A stretch of DNA of 64,000 bases. Source: Thermogemmatispora aurantia. Its GTDB lineage: Bacteria > Chloroflexota > Ktedonobacteria > Ktedonobacterales > Ktedonobacteraceae. Location of the stretch: the NCBI RefSeq assembly GCF_008974285.1, contig NZ_BKZV01000002.1, positions 336,514 through 400,513 on the forward strand. Direction: 5' to 3'. The notes under the pieces were generated by a model that saw only the letters and a list, made by a program, of their open reading frames with translations, was not told the origin of the DNA and ran no database searches. Positions 36,485 to 45,015 of the stretch are shown here, one piece after another. Numbering within the stretch: the first letter of the stretch is position 1; each line of letters begins with the position of its first letter. Position numbers and translations under genes: made by a program.

Positions 36485-37759
36485 ATGGAAGACTTACACG
36501 CTGTCATCCTGGCGGGCGGCAGCGGGACACGACTCTGGCCGCTGAGTACCCCCGAGTTCCCCAAGCAGTTCCTGCCTCTCCCGGGAGGCCGCAGCATGAT
36601 TCAAGAGACGCTGGCACGAGTGACGACCCTGGTGCCGCCAGAACGGATCTGGGTGGTGACTGGACGAGCTTTCAGCGAGCTGGTGCGCCAGCACCTGCCA
36701 GAGGTGCTTCCCAGGCAGATCCTGGAGGAGCCTGTCGGGCGCAATACGGCTCCCGCTATTACCTGGGCAGCTTCCCTGCTGGCCCGTCGCTCCCCTCGGG
36801 CCGTGATGGCGGTCTTTCCCGCTGATCATGTGATCACGAAGCTGGAGCCATTCCAGCGGGCGATCCGCTTCGGCTATCAGCTTGCTCAACGTGGCTACCT
36901 GGTAACGTGGGGCATCCGACCCACCGAGCCAGCCACCGGCTACGGCTATATCCGCTTCGCTTCCCCAGTGGCCGACGGCTACGGTCACCAGGCGTTCAGC
37001 GTGGAGCAGTTCGTCGAAAAGCCTGATCTGGCGACTGCACAGCGCTATCTCCAGGATGGACATTACGTCTGGAACAGCGGCATGTTTATCTGGCAGGCCG
37101 CCACGATCCTGGCAGAGGTCCGCACCCATCTGCCGGCTCTGGCGGAGCAGCTGACCCGCATCGTGGAGGCAATGGGCACCCCCGCCGAGCGACCGCTGTT
37201 AGAGGAACTCTGGCCTTCGTTGATCTCTATTTCTATCGACTACGGCGTGCTGGAGAAAACCGATCGGCTGGTGGTCATCCCGGTCGATATTGGCTGGAGC
37301 GATGTGGGAAACTGGGAGCAGTACGGAGCGCTCTACGATGCCGATGGCAATGGTCTGCGCGGCATCGGCCACCACTTCGCTCTCGGCAGCCAGAATGTCT
37401 TTGTCTACAATACGACGCAGCGGGAAATCTATACGGTCGGCCTGGAGGATGTGATCGTGGTGGCCCTGGAGGATAAGACTCTGATCTGCCATAAGAATCA
37501 TGTGCAGCGTGTGCGCGAGCTAGCCGAAGCTCAGCTTCTTCAACGGTCAAGCACTACCGCTGCTCGCAACGGTCACCAGTCGGGACCAACGCCCGCCTCT
37601 GCGCCATCGCCCATGCCATCCTCGGCAGGCCAGAGCGCTTCCGCGCTCAGCTTCAACCTGGCGGCTGGTGATCCCCCAGCCATGACTCCCGAGGGACCAG
37701 CGTCAGGGAGAGACCCGGAGCCGGGTGGCTCCGCCGAACAGAGCCAACCGACTATCTGA
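36485..37759 (+). CDS. manC: Mannose-1-phosphate guanylyltransferase
   Basis: A 424-residue nucleotidyltransferase making GDP-mannose from mannose-1-phosphate and GTP. The signature LAGGSGTRLWPLS (residues about 10-22) with PKQFLPL is diagnostic. EEPVGRNTAPAI, FPADHVI, FVEKPD and WNSGMFIWQ match the single-function GMP pyrophosphorylase family. The last 75 residues are a low-complexity Pro/Ser/Ala tail; no phosphomannose isomerase cupin is fused. GDP-mannose would feed exopolysaccharide or glycolipid synthesis. ATG 36485 follows GAGGT at 7 bases. Confidence 0.88.
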   Translation: MEDLHAVILAGGSGTRLWPLSTPEFPKQFLPLPGGRSMIQETLARVTTLVPPERIWVVTGRAFSELVRQHLPEVLPRQILEEPVGRNTAPAITWAASLLARRSPRAVMAVFPADHVITKLEPFQRAIRFGYQLAQRGYLVTWGIRPTEPATGYGYIRFASPVADGYGHQAFSVEQFVEKPDLATAQRYLQDGHYVWNSGMFIWQAATILAEVRTHLPALAEQLTRIVEAMGTPAERPLLEELWPSLISISIDYGVLEKTDRLVVIPVDIGWSDVGNWEQYGALYDADGNGLRGIGHHFALGSQNVFVYNTTQREIYTVGLEDVIVVALEDKTLICHKNHVQRVRELAEAQLLQRSSTTAARNGHQSGPTPASAPSPMPSSAGQSASALSFNLAAGDPPAMTPEGPASGRDPEPGGSAEQSQPTI

Positions 37760-37810
37760 TCCGGCAGCTTCCCCCGCGGTCTCTTCATCTCGCTCAGCCG
37801 CTCCTATCTC

Positions 37811-37852
37811 AGGGCGGGGCTTCAGGTACGTCTGCCTGGACTACCCCGCCCT
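37811..37852. terminator. Bidirectional terminator between convergent genes
   Basis: AGGGCGGGG (37811-37819) pairs with CCCCGCCCT (37844-37852), with an inner CAGG/CCTG pair. It lies between the 3' ends of the guanylyltransferase and YeaQ-like genes, but T-runs are short. Confidence 0.55.
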
Positions 37853-37853
37853 T

Positions 37854-38297
37854 TCAGTCGCGTCGCTCGCCATACTCACGGTAGCGATAGCCACGATAAT
37901 AGCGATGGCGATGACGCCAGTGACGGTAGGTCGCGAGATGCCAGATGGTGAGCAGGACCGCCCCGCCGATGATGGCCTGGGTGAGGGCAATCGGCTCGCC
38001 GAAAATGGTCACGTCGCTGCCGACGTGAAAAGGTAGAAGAACGGCGAGGAGGATGCCAATAAAGGCACAGAGGACGGCCCCAAGAATGCCATAGGGGAGA
38101 CGCCAGCCGATGATCGTTTCAGCTACAATTCCCAGAAGCACAGCGATGACGAAATAAATTAAGTGGGCCAGGGTGACGGTGAAGAGTGGCTGGGCGGCAA
38201 GGGCGGCAAGCACTGCTACGGATAACACGGTAGCCTCCTGGATTAAGATGGCGCTCTTCAGCAGGCTCATGATACCGAGATAGGTCCGCTCCGTCAA
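37854..38297 (-). CDS. GlsB/YeaQ/YmgE-type small membrane protein
   Basis: A 147-residue membrane protein with about four helices and a very basic C-terminal tail (RHWRHRHRYYRGYRYREY). The segment IAVLLGIVAETIIGWRLPYG, followed by a second Gly-rich helix pair, matches the transglycosylase-associated (YeaQ/YmgE) family, often induced by stress; its biochemical role is unknown. An extra N-terminal helix precedes that core. The TTG start at 38297 is chosen because AAAGGA lies 7 bases upstream. ATG 38270, nine codons later, has no Shine-Dalgarno and is the alternative. Confidence 0.6.
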   Translation of the reverse strand: MTERTYLGIMSLLKSAILIQEATVLSVAVLAALAAQPLFTVTLAHLIYFVIAVLLGIVAETIIGWRLPYGILGAVLCAFIGILLAVLLPFHVGSDVTIFGEPIALTQAIIGGAVLLTIWHLATYRHWRHRHRYYRGYRYREYGERRD

Positions 38298-38363
38298 GCC
38301 GCAGTCCTTTCTTTTGCCTTCCTCCGCTCTCAACGAGAGCCTGCCTCCTCCTCCCTCGCGCTA

Positions 38364-38372
38364 TGCTATAAT
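38364..38372 (+). promoter_or_regulatory. Extended -10 promoter of the ggt gene
   Basis: TGC-TATAAT (38364-38372), perfect extended -10, with no good -35. It lies about 190 bases upstream of ATG 38565. Confidence 0.5.
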
Positions 38373-38564
38373 GGGTGGCGGACAAGGCGCTGACCAGGGT
38401 GCCTGGATCAGTCGCCTGGGGCTTTGTTCGCTCGCGCTCGTGCGTACGTTCGTTCCTGAAGTGAGGGTAAGCTCGCCTCGCCAACTACGCTGGCTGATTG
38501 ATTGGCCAGCACAGAGATTCTGCCGGTTGACGAAGGCGTTCGGTGCGAAAGGCGATCTCCTGTC

Positions 38565-40232
38565 ATGCTCTCCGACCAACCCATCTTTGGCTCACAGGCA
38601 ATGGTCTCCTGCGCTCATTACCTGGCTACTCGGGCTGGTTTGCAGGTGCTGGAGCGCGGAGGGAATGCCGTTGATGCTGCAGTTGCAGCTAACGCAGCGA
38701 TGACTGTCGTCTACCCGCCAACCTGCTCAGCGGGTGGAGATGTCTTTATGTTGATCTGGGAGGCGCGCAGCCGCCGGCTGCATGCGCTGAACGGCAGCGG
38801 GCGGGCGCCGCGTGCTCTGACGCCCGAGTATTTCGCTGCTCACTCGCTGCGCGAGATTCCGGCGATCGGCCCGCTCTCGATTACGGTTCCGGGGGCAGTC
38901 GATGGCTGGTTCGAGGCCCTGGAGCGCTTTGGCCGACTGCCGGTTGAGGAGGTCTTTGCGCCGGCAATTGCTTACGCCGAGGAGGGCTTCCCGGTCTCGC
39001 CCAAGCTGGCCGGCTGGCTGGAGCGCGCCGCTGAGACGGTGCTGCAGCGCTGGGAAGCGACAGCCCGCGTCTTTCTACCTGGGGGCCGTCCTCCAGGCTG
39101 CGGTGAGATCTTGCGCCAGCCTGACCTGGCCCGTACGTACCGTCTGCTCGCACGCGAGGGTCGTGAGGCTTTCTATCGTGGGCCTCTGGCGCGTACGCTC
39201 GTTGACTATGTGCAGCGCTGCGGCGGGGTGCTGAGCCTGGAGGATCTCCAGGCCCATCATTCGGATTGGGTAACGCCGCTGTCAACAACCTACCGCGGCT
39301 ATGAGGTCTTTGAGTTTCCTCCCAATTCGCAGGGCCTGACGGTCCTGGAGATGCTCAATATTCTGGAGGGCTATGATCTGAAGGCGCTCGGCTATCAAAG
39401 TCCTGAGACGCTGCACCTGATGATCGAGGCCAAGAAGCTGGCCTTTGCCGATCGCGATCGCTATATCTCTGATCCGGCCTTTGTGGAGATTCCGGTGGAG
39501 CGCCTGCTGAGCAAGGCGTACGCGGAGCAGCTGCGGGCACGCATCAATCCAGAGCGTGCCTCCTTCCATGTCGAGGTCGAGAGCGAACCTGAGCGCGACG
39601 GCGATACGATGTATCTGTGCGTGGTTGATAGTGAGGGCAATGCCGTCTCGCTGATCCAGAGCCTTTTCTATAGCTGGGGCAGCGGGATCGTGGCCGGCGA
39701 GAGTGGCGTGCTGCTGCACAATCGCGGCTCCTATTTCTCTCTCAACCCGCGCCATGTGAATTATCTGCAACCAGGCAAGCGCACGATGCATACGCTGACG
39801 CCAGCGCTGGTGCTGCGCGACGGCGAGCCGTTCCTGGTGCTGGGCACGATGGGAGCGGATGCCCAGCCACAAATCCACGTGCAGCTGCTGACGGCGGTGA
39901 TCGACTTCGGCTTGAATATTCAGCAGGCGATCAATGCGCCGCGCTGGCGCAGCGGCCTCCTGTGGCAGCAGGGCGGGCGCCGGCAGCTGCTGCAGGGGCA
40001 GCTGGGCGCTCACCCGCTGGGAGAGCGCGAGGCGAGCGAGGTGGTGGCCCTGGAGCAGCGCTTTCCCAATGCGGTAGCGCTGGGGCTGGAGATGCTGGGC
40101 CACCGGGTGGCAGTCTGGGGACCGTGGGAAGACGATATGGGCCATGCTCAGGCTATTCTGATCACACCCGATAACCATCTGCTCCAGGGCGCCGCAGATC
40201 CACGCTGCGATGGCTTAGCCCTCGGCTGGTAG
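38565..40232 (+). CDS. ggt: Gamma-glutamyltransferase
   Basis: A 555-residue Ntn-hydrolase that transfers or hydrolyses the gamma-glutamyl group of glutathione-like compounds. The autocleavage nucleophile is Thr348 in DTMYLCVVD, with the upstream ALT-type ASSAGG counterpart NAVSLIQSLFYSWGSG following. The N-terminal region LEVLERGGNAVDAAVAANA-type (LQVLERGGNAVDAAV here) and PGAVDGW are family hallmarks. No signal peptide or lipobox is visible, so this may be a cytoplasmic or gamma-glutamyl-peptide-specific member (inference). ATG 38565 has only a distant GAAAGG; the start could be a few codons off. Confidence 0.87.
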   Translation: MLSDQPIFGSQAMVSCAHYLATRAGLQVLERGGNAVDAAVAANAAMTVVYPPTCSAGGDVFMLIWEARSRRLHALNGSGRAPRALTPEYFAAHSLREIPAIGPLSITVPGAVDGWFEALERFGRLPVEEVFAPAIAYAEEGFPVSPKLAGWLERAAETVLQRWEATARVFLPGGRPPGCGEILRQPDLARTYRLLAREGREAFYRGPLARTLVDYVQRCGGVLSLEDLQAHHSDWVTPLSTTYRGYEVFEFPPNSQGLTVLEMLNILEGYDLKALGYQSPETLHLMIEAKKLAFADRDRYISDPAFVEIPVERLLSKAYAEQLRARINPERASFHVEVESEPERDGDTMYLCVVDSEGNAVSLIQSLFYSWGSGIVAGESGVLLHNRGSYFSLNPRHVNYLQPGKRTMHTLTPALVLRDGEPFLVLGTMGADAQPQIHVQLLTAVIDFGLNIQQAINAPRWRSGLLWQQGGRRQLLQGQLGAHPLGEREASEVVALEQRFPNAVALGLEMLGHRVAVWGPWEDDMGHAQAILITPDNHLLQGAADPRCDGLALGW

Positions 40233-40697
40233 CTTCTCTTTACCTGGCTGGCGCTGTCATGCTGGCTGGCTCGGCTTCGCTCTGTCCCACTCGGTTCGCC
40301 AGCGAGGCGGGCAACGGCTCTGCCGCGCTCGCCCTGCTAGCGAACCTTGTGCTCCTGGGACTTGCGCGAGCAGGTCGACAGCCGGCTTCTTCTGCAGTCG
40401 GCAAGCCTGGGTCTGCAGGGCAGGAGTGCACCCCCTGCTTTGCTATGCTGCTCTCGTGTCCGCACCCTGGGTCCCGACCCGAAGCGCCAGGGTGCCATCT
40501 TCTTTCTCTCGGCCAGATGCCTGGCTCAATCTCCCATGCCCTATCAAGATCAAGATCTGGCTCGCCTTCGCTACCCTGGCGCCTTGGCCCGGTCCAGTTC
40601 TGTTCTGCCCTCACGCTCGCCACTACGCGCGTGTGCCAATTTTCTGTTACAATGAGAACACTTTCTTGAGTTTATGGTTGCTTTTTGAGGAGGCGAG
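40233..40697. other. Intergenic region upstream of pepF
   Basis: A 465-base gap with no supportable gene. A TACAAT hexamer at 40648-40653 may be the -10 of pepF, but the matching -35 position (about 40625-40630) does not fit consensus. Confidence 0.35.
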
Positions 40698-42497
40698 ATG
40701 CTGCAAACCTGGAAGAAACGAAGCGACATTCCAAAAGAGTATACGTGGGATTTGGAGAGCATCTTTGCAACTGATGAGGCCTGGGAGCGCGAGTATCAGG
40801 AGCTACAGGGACTGCTGCCGGGCCTGGAAGCCCTCAAGGGGACACTGGCCCAGAGTGGCGAGGCTCTGCTGACCGTGCTGCGCCGACGCGATGAGTTCTT
40901 CGAACGGCTGGAGACGCTGCTGGTCTACGCCTCGATGCGCAAGGATGAGGATACCAGTAACAGCCACTACCAGGGAATGTACGATCGCGCCCTTCAGCTC
41001 TACGTGCGCGCGTCCACGGCGATCTCCTTTATCGAGCCGGAGATTCTGGCGGTGCCCCAGGAGAAGCTGGAGCGATATTTGCGGGAAACTCCCGGTCTAT
41101 CGCTCTATGAGCATCAACTGCACGACCTCAATCGCCAGCGCCCGCATATTCGTTCCGCCGAGGTGGAGGCAGTGCTGGCCGCCGCCGGCGAGATGGCCGA
41201 GACGCCCGACGCCATCTTCACAATGATCGATAATGCCGATCTGCACCTGCCGACTATCCGCAATGAGCAGGGCGAGGAGGTGGAACTGACCAAGGGGAAC
41301 TACCTGGTCTTTATCCGCAGCACGGATCGGCGCGTGCGTAAGGAGGCGTTCGAGGCACTGCACGGGACCTTCCTCAAGCAGCGCAATACGATCGCCGCCA
41401 CCCTGGCCGGCCATATCAAGACGGATATGTTCTATACACGGCAGCGCGGCTATCGCTCGGGCCGCGAGCGGGCCCTGGCTCGCTATAACATTCCTGAGAG
41501 CGTCTACGATATGCTTATCGAGACGGTCAGCGAGGAGCTGCCGCTGCTGCATCGCTATCTGCGCTTGCGCAAGCGCATGCTCCAGCTCGATGAGCTGCAT
41601 ATGTACGATCTCTACGTGCCGATCGTCAAGGAGACGCTGCAGGAGATCTCCTACGAGCAGGCACGCGATACGATCACTACCGCCCTCGCTCCTCTGGGAG
41701 AAGAGTACGTCAGCGTGCTCAAGCAAGCCTTCAGTGAGCGCTGGATCGACGTCTTCGAGACGCCCGGCAAGCGCGGCGGTGCCTACAGCGGCGGTGCCTA
41801 TCGGACACGCCCCTTCATCCTGCTCAACTTCCAGGGCAACCGCGATAGCATGTATACCCTGGCGCACGAGCTAGGGCACTCGCTGCACTCGTACTACACG
41901 CGCCGCCACCAGCCCTTCGTCTACGGGGACTACACGATCTTCGTGGCCGAGGTGGCTTCGACGTTGAATGAGACGCTGCTCACCGAGTACTTGCTTAAGA
42001 CGACGGAGAGCCGTGAGGAGCGATTGGCGATTCTTAATCATTCGCTGGAGGACTTCCGCGGGACGCTCTACCGCCAGACGATGTTTGCCGAGTTCGAGCA
42101 TCAGATTCACCAGCTGGCCGAACAGGGCGAGCCACTGACGGCGGATACGCTGAGCCGGCTCTACCACCGCCTCAATGAGAAGTACTATGGGGCCGAGGTG
42201 GTCATCGATGACTTGATCGATATCGAGTGGGCCCGTATTCCTCACTTTTATTACAACTTCTACGTGTATCAGTATGCAACTGGCATCTCGGCAGCCTGCG
42301 CGCTGGCTCAGCAGATTCTGGAACAGGGGGCACCGGCGGTTGAGCGCTATCTGCAGTTCTTGCGCTCCGGTTCCTCGGACTATAGCATCGAGCTGCTGCG
42401 ACGGGCCGGGGTCGATATGACAACGCCGAAGCCGGTGCGCCAGGCGCTGCGCCTGTTCGAGACACACCTCACGCAGATGGAGGAGCTGATCGGCTAG
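40698..42497 (+). CDS. pepF: Oligoendopeptidase F (M3B family)
   Basis: A 599-residue cytoplasmic zinc metallopeptidase that cleaves oligopeptides. The zinc motif HELGH is at residues 390-394, with the third ligand Glu in FVAEVASTLNE about 25 residues later. The N-terminal helical domain (W-x-L, EDTSNSHYQGM) and the substrate loop RPFILLNFQGNRDSM are typical. Its length is normal for PepF. ATG 40698 follows GAGG. It is transcribed alone, and probably recycles peptides together with the other peptidases in the window. Confidence 0.93.
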   Translation: MLQTWKKRSDIPKEYTWDLESIFATDEAWEREYQELQGLLPGLEALKGTLAQSGEALLTVLRRRDEFFERLETLLVYASMRKDEDTSNSHYQGMYDRALQLYVRASTAISFIEPEILAVPQEKLERYLRETPGLSLYEHQLHDLNRQRPHIRSAEVEAVLAAAGEMAETPDAIFTMIDNADLHLPTIRNEQGEEVELTKGNYLVFIRSTDRRVRKEAFEALHGTFLKQRNTIAATLAGHIKTDMFYTRQRGYRSGRERALARYNIPESVYDMLIETVSEELPLLHRYLRLRKRMLQLDELHMYDLYVPIVKETLQEISYEQARDTITTALAPLGEEYVSVLKQAFSERWIDVFETPGKRGGAYSGGAYRTRPFILLNFQGNRDSMYTLAHELGHSLHSYYTRRHQPFVYGDYTIFVAEVASTLNETLLTEYLLKTTESREERLAILNHSLEDFRGTLYRQTMFAEFEHQIHQLAEQGEPLTADTLSRLYHRLNEKYYGAEVVIDDLIDIEWARIPHFYYNFYVYQYATGISAACALAQQILEQGAPAVERYLQFLRSGSSDYSIELLRRAGVDMTTPKPVRQALRLFETHLTQMEELIG

Positions 42498-42618
42498 GAG
42501 GGAGGACCAGGGATCTGGCCGGCTCGCGTCGCTGTGCTGCGCCTGGGCACCGCCAGGCCGCCCAGCACGGAGCCGCCAGACGGCGTACTGCTCCCTCCCT
42601 CATTCCCGCCGACCCTGG

Positions 42619-43683
42619 TTAGACGTGGGCCGCGATGAAGTCGCGCATGGCCTCCAGGACCTGCTGCGGCTGCTCGATGTGCGGGGAGTGTCCACAGTTG
42701 GCTAGCTGGAGTTCGTGATAGACCCCTCCTTGCTGGCGATAGCGCTCCAGGAGCCACCGGATCTGGGTCTTCATGGGCTGGGGCGGATACTGCTCGACCC
42801 CTGGCCAACCGGGGACGATCCCAAGCTGCCCAAGATAGCCTAAGTCGAAGAAGGAGGTGTCTGAGACGATCTGGTCGTCGGCGCCATGAATCCAGAGAAT
42901 GGGTGGCTTGGGACTGAGATCAACTAGCGCCGCTTGATTGAGATAGGCAGGGGAGAGGGCATTGTTGACTCCCTGGCGGCCCGGGGCGACATAGGGCCAG
43001 TTCGGTGAAGGAACAGAGTCGCCCGGATAGTTGCCAGGCCCGGTGCGCGTGGAGAGAATGCCGCTGACGTAGATCTCTTCACGCTCGGGGGCCACGCGGA
43101 ACGGCGGCTTGAAGTAGAAGTTGTTCATGACGGCCCGCGGCGAGCCTTGCTCGGCGCTGCGATCACCGGCGGCGAGACGCTGCACGAACTCAGCGTTGGC
43201 AGTTCCCCCTCCGCTGCCAGCGAAGTCCGGCCAGACCGGGCGCCCGTTAGCGTCGCGCGTTCCTCCAAAGCCAAAGGGCGAACCGGTGGCCTCTAGAATG
43301 AGGCCGCGCAGCCGGCCAGGATAGTCAATGGCATACTGCATGGCAACATTGCCGCCGAGCGACCAGCCAAGCAGATAGAAGCTGCTCAGTCCCAGGGCTT
43401 CCGCAAAACTGGCCAGGTCGTCTGAGAGATCGCTTACACCGCGCGTGGCGTCGATCGGCAAGACCTGGCTGTCACCATAGCCCCGCATGTCGGGCGCGTA
43501 GACATGATAGCCCAGGGCCGCCAGGGCCAGCATGAGGTCCTGGAAGAAGAGCGATGAGGAGCAGTTACCGTGCACAAGAATGAGCGCCGGCCCTTCGTTC
43601 CCCGCTTCCAGATAGGCGATCTCCAGACGCGCTGTGTTGCAGCGCCTCTGACTGATGCCAGGTAAGAAGACTGAGGTGGGCAT
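42619..43683 (-). CDS. Alpha/beta hydrolase
   Basis: A 354-residue alpha/beta hydrolase. The oxyanion segment is LILVHGNCSSS, the nucleophile elbow is GWSLGG, the acid lies in HGADDQIVSD, and the catalytic His is in NCGHSPHIEQP near the C-terminus. The ordering matches epoxide hydrolase/haloperoxidase-like and ester-cleaving members; the substrate cannot be assigned. ATG 43683 has GGAGG at about 9 bases. The start is preceded by two palindromes (43716-43742), a likely operator for inducible control. Confidence 0.8.
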   Translation of the reverse strand: MPTSVFLPGISQRRCNTARLEIAYLEAGNEGPALILVHGNCSSSLFFQDLMLALAALGYHVYAPDMRGYGDSQVLPIDATRGVSDLSDDLASFAEALGLSSFYLLGWSLGGNVAMQYAIDYPGRLRGLILEATGSPFGFGGTRDANGRPVWPDFAGSGGGTANAEFVQRLAAGDRSAEQGSPRAVMNNFYFKPPFRVAPEREEIYVSGILSTRTGPGNYPGDSVPSPNWPYVAPGRQGVNNALSPAYLNQAALVDLSPKPPILWIHGADDQIVSDTSFFDLGYLGQLGIVPGWPGVEQYPPQPMKTQIRWLLERYRQQGGVYHELQLANCGHSPHIEQPQQVLEAMRDFIAAHV

Positions 43684-43715
43684 GTCTTGGTGCCTCCTTC
43701 ATTACCAAATATGAA

Positions 43716-43742
43716 AGGTGAATCACCTATCAGTAAGCTTAC
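43716..43742. promoter_or_regulatory. Tandem palindromes upstream of the hydrolase gene
   Basis: AGGTGA-A-TCACCT (43716-43728) is a perfect 13-bp palindrome, and GTAAGCTTAC (43733-43742) a perfect 10-bp one. They lie 33-59 bases upstream of ATG 43683, in the promoter zone. Confidence 0.5.
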
Positions 43743-43906
43743 CTTAGCCAGCCCCCAAAATCAAGCAAGCCGGCTGGGGGCAAGGCCCTTTCGCCCGGGT
43801 GTGGCTGCGTACGTGCACTCATCCGCTGCTTGCTCTGTGCCGGAAGCTGCGGTCCGCTTATCTGCTCGCCCGCCAGTCCGGTACGCTATCCATCCCTGGC
43901 CAGATA

Positions 43907-43915
43907 TGCTATACT
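43907..43915 (+). promoter_or_regulatory. Extended -10 promoter of the subunit-IV-like gene
   Basis: TGC-TATACT, about 190 bases before ATG 44108. No good -35. The rest of the 424-base gap 43684-44107 holds the palindromes and a tetranucleotide repeat. Confidence 0.45.
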
Positions 43916-43981
43916 TAAGGGCGAGCGACGGGCTTCGCGCTTGCGCTGCTGTGCTATGGTATTTGGTAAGGGGAGTTTCTT

Positions 43982-44003
43982 CTTTCTTTCTTTCTTTCTT
44001 TCT
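43982..44003 (+). repeat. CTTT tetranucleotide microsatellite
   Basis: About five uninterrupted CTTT units (43982-44002), with an imperfect lead-in from 43976, in the leader about 105 bases upstream of ATG 44108. Confidence 0.85.
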
Positions 44004-44107
44004 ATCCAGGCTATTCAAGAAGCAAGCTTCGCTCACTGACGGCAACACGGGGCAGCGCGCTTCCCGCCAGTCGGTGAGTACGATCTGAAGCAAGGAACAG
44101 GAGCTGT

Positions 44108-44887
44108 ATGGACAGGTCTCCTCAGACTGCCGGCTCGATTGCCGACGAAATTCACGCGACCTTGCTCGACGTTGAGGGCGAGGAAGGGGAAGAGCACATC
44201 CATATGCCCGGGCCGAGCTACTGGCCGCTATTGCTGTCTGTGGCGGTGGCCGCGGTCTTCTTCATGCTGCTCTTATTGAACAGCGCCCCCCTGCTCTCGC
44301 TCGGGCTGGCGCTGGTGGCAGGCATTTTTGCGATTGCCTTTATGATCGGCTGGGGACTGGAAGACCCCTTCAAGTCCCTACCGCCCATCTATGTGCCCGC
44401 GCCCGCTGAGGCGCGCGATCGCTCGCCTTTCAAGCTGGGCCTGGACGTGGTCGATGCCCGTGGCAGCTGGCTCGGAACCATTCAGGCCCGCTTCCCGACC
44501 TATCTGCTGGTTGAGCGTGGGCACCTCTTCCCCAAGGTCTACTATGTGCCGCGTCAGGCGGTGAAATCCCTGAGCGACGATGGGGTGGTGCAGATCAATT
44601 TGAGCGAGGCGGATCTGCAGCGCATGGGTTACAACCGGGTGCCCGAGGATCTCTATATCGAGCCACCCGAGCCGGATGTGCCGCGGGTGCGCGGTATCCC
44701 GCAGTTTGGCAGGCTGCCACTCTCGCCGGCTCAGACCGGTCACTATCTCTACGGCGCTCGCTGGCCTGGTATCAATACAGATGCCAAGAACTCGTACCAT
44801 CTGGACGAGATCCAACCCGATCCCAGCGAGTATGTGAGCGAGGGCTACCCCGTCTTGAACCATGCTCCCGCGCGGAGCGGCAGCTAG
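44108..44887 (+). CDS. Cytochrome c oxidase subunit IV-like protein with PRC-like domain
   Basis: A 259-residue membrane protein. After an acidic N-terminus, MPGPSYWPLLLSVAVA and a second helix form a two-helix hairpin (about residues 38-90) ending in GWGLEDP, which resembles actinobacterial-type cytochrome c oxidase subunit IV (the PSYWP motif). Residues about 115-185 (VDARGSWLGTIQARFP, LFPKVYYVPRQAVKSL) look like a PRC-barrel/DUF2171-type beta domain. The C-terminal 70 residues are Pro-rich and unassigned. No other oxidase subunits are in the window. The function is inferred; a general membrane-anchored PRC-barrel protein is the alternative. Confidence 0.55.
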   Translation: MDRSPQTAGSIADEIHATLLDVEGEEGEEHIHMPGPSYWPLLLSVAVAAVFFMLLLLNSAPLLSLGLALVAGIFAIAFMIGWGLEDPFKSLPPIYVPAPAEARDRSPFKLGLDVVDARGSWLGTIQARFPTYLLVERGHLFPKVYYVPRQAVKSLSDDGVVQINLSEADLQRMGYNRVPEDLYIEPPEPDVPRVRGIPQFGRLPLSPAQTGHYLYGARWPGINTDAKNSYHLDEIQPDPSEYVSEGYPVLNHAPARSGS

Positions 44888-44928
44888 TTGGCCACTCGCG
44901 GCTCTCATATGAGCAACCCTCAACCTAC

Positions 44929-44958
44929 GCCGGGCGACCGCAGCGGTCGCCCGGCTTT
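44929..44958 (+). terminator. Intrinsic terminator
   Basis: A perfect 11-bp GC-rich stem (44929-44939 with 44945-44955), a 5-base loop and TTT, 42 bases past the stop of the subunit-IV-like gene. It also faces the convergent nth gene. Confidence 0.7.
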
Positions 44959-45015
44959 GCCTGGGGCAATGACGCTCTCCCCTCTCCAGTTACGAGCAGA
45001 CAATTCTTCTACCGC

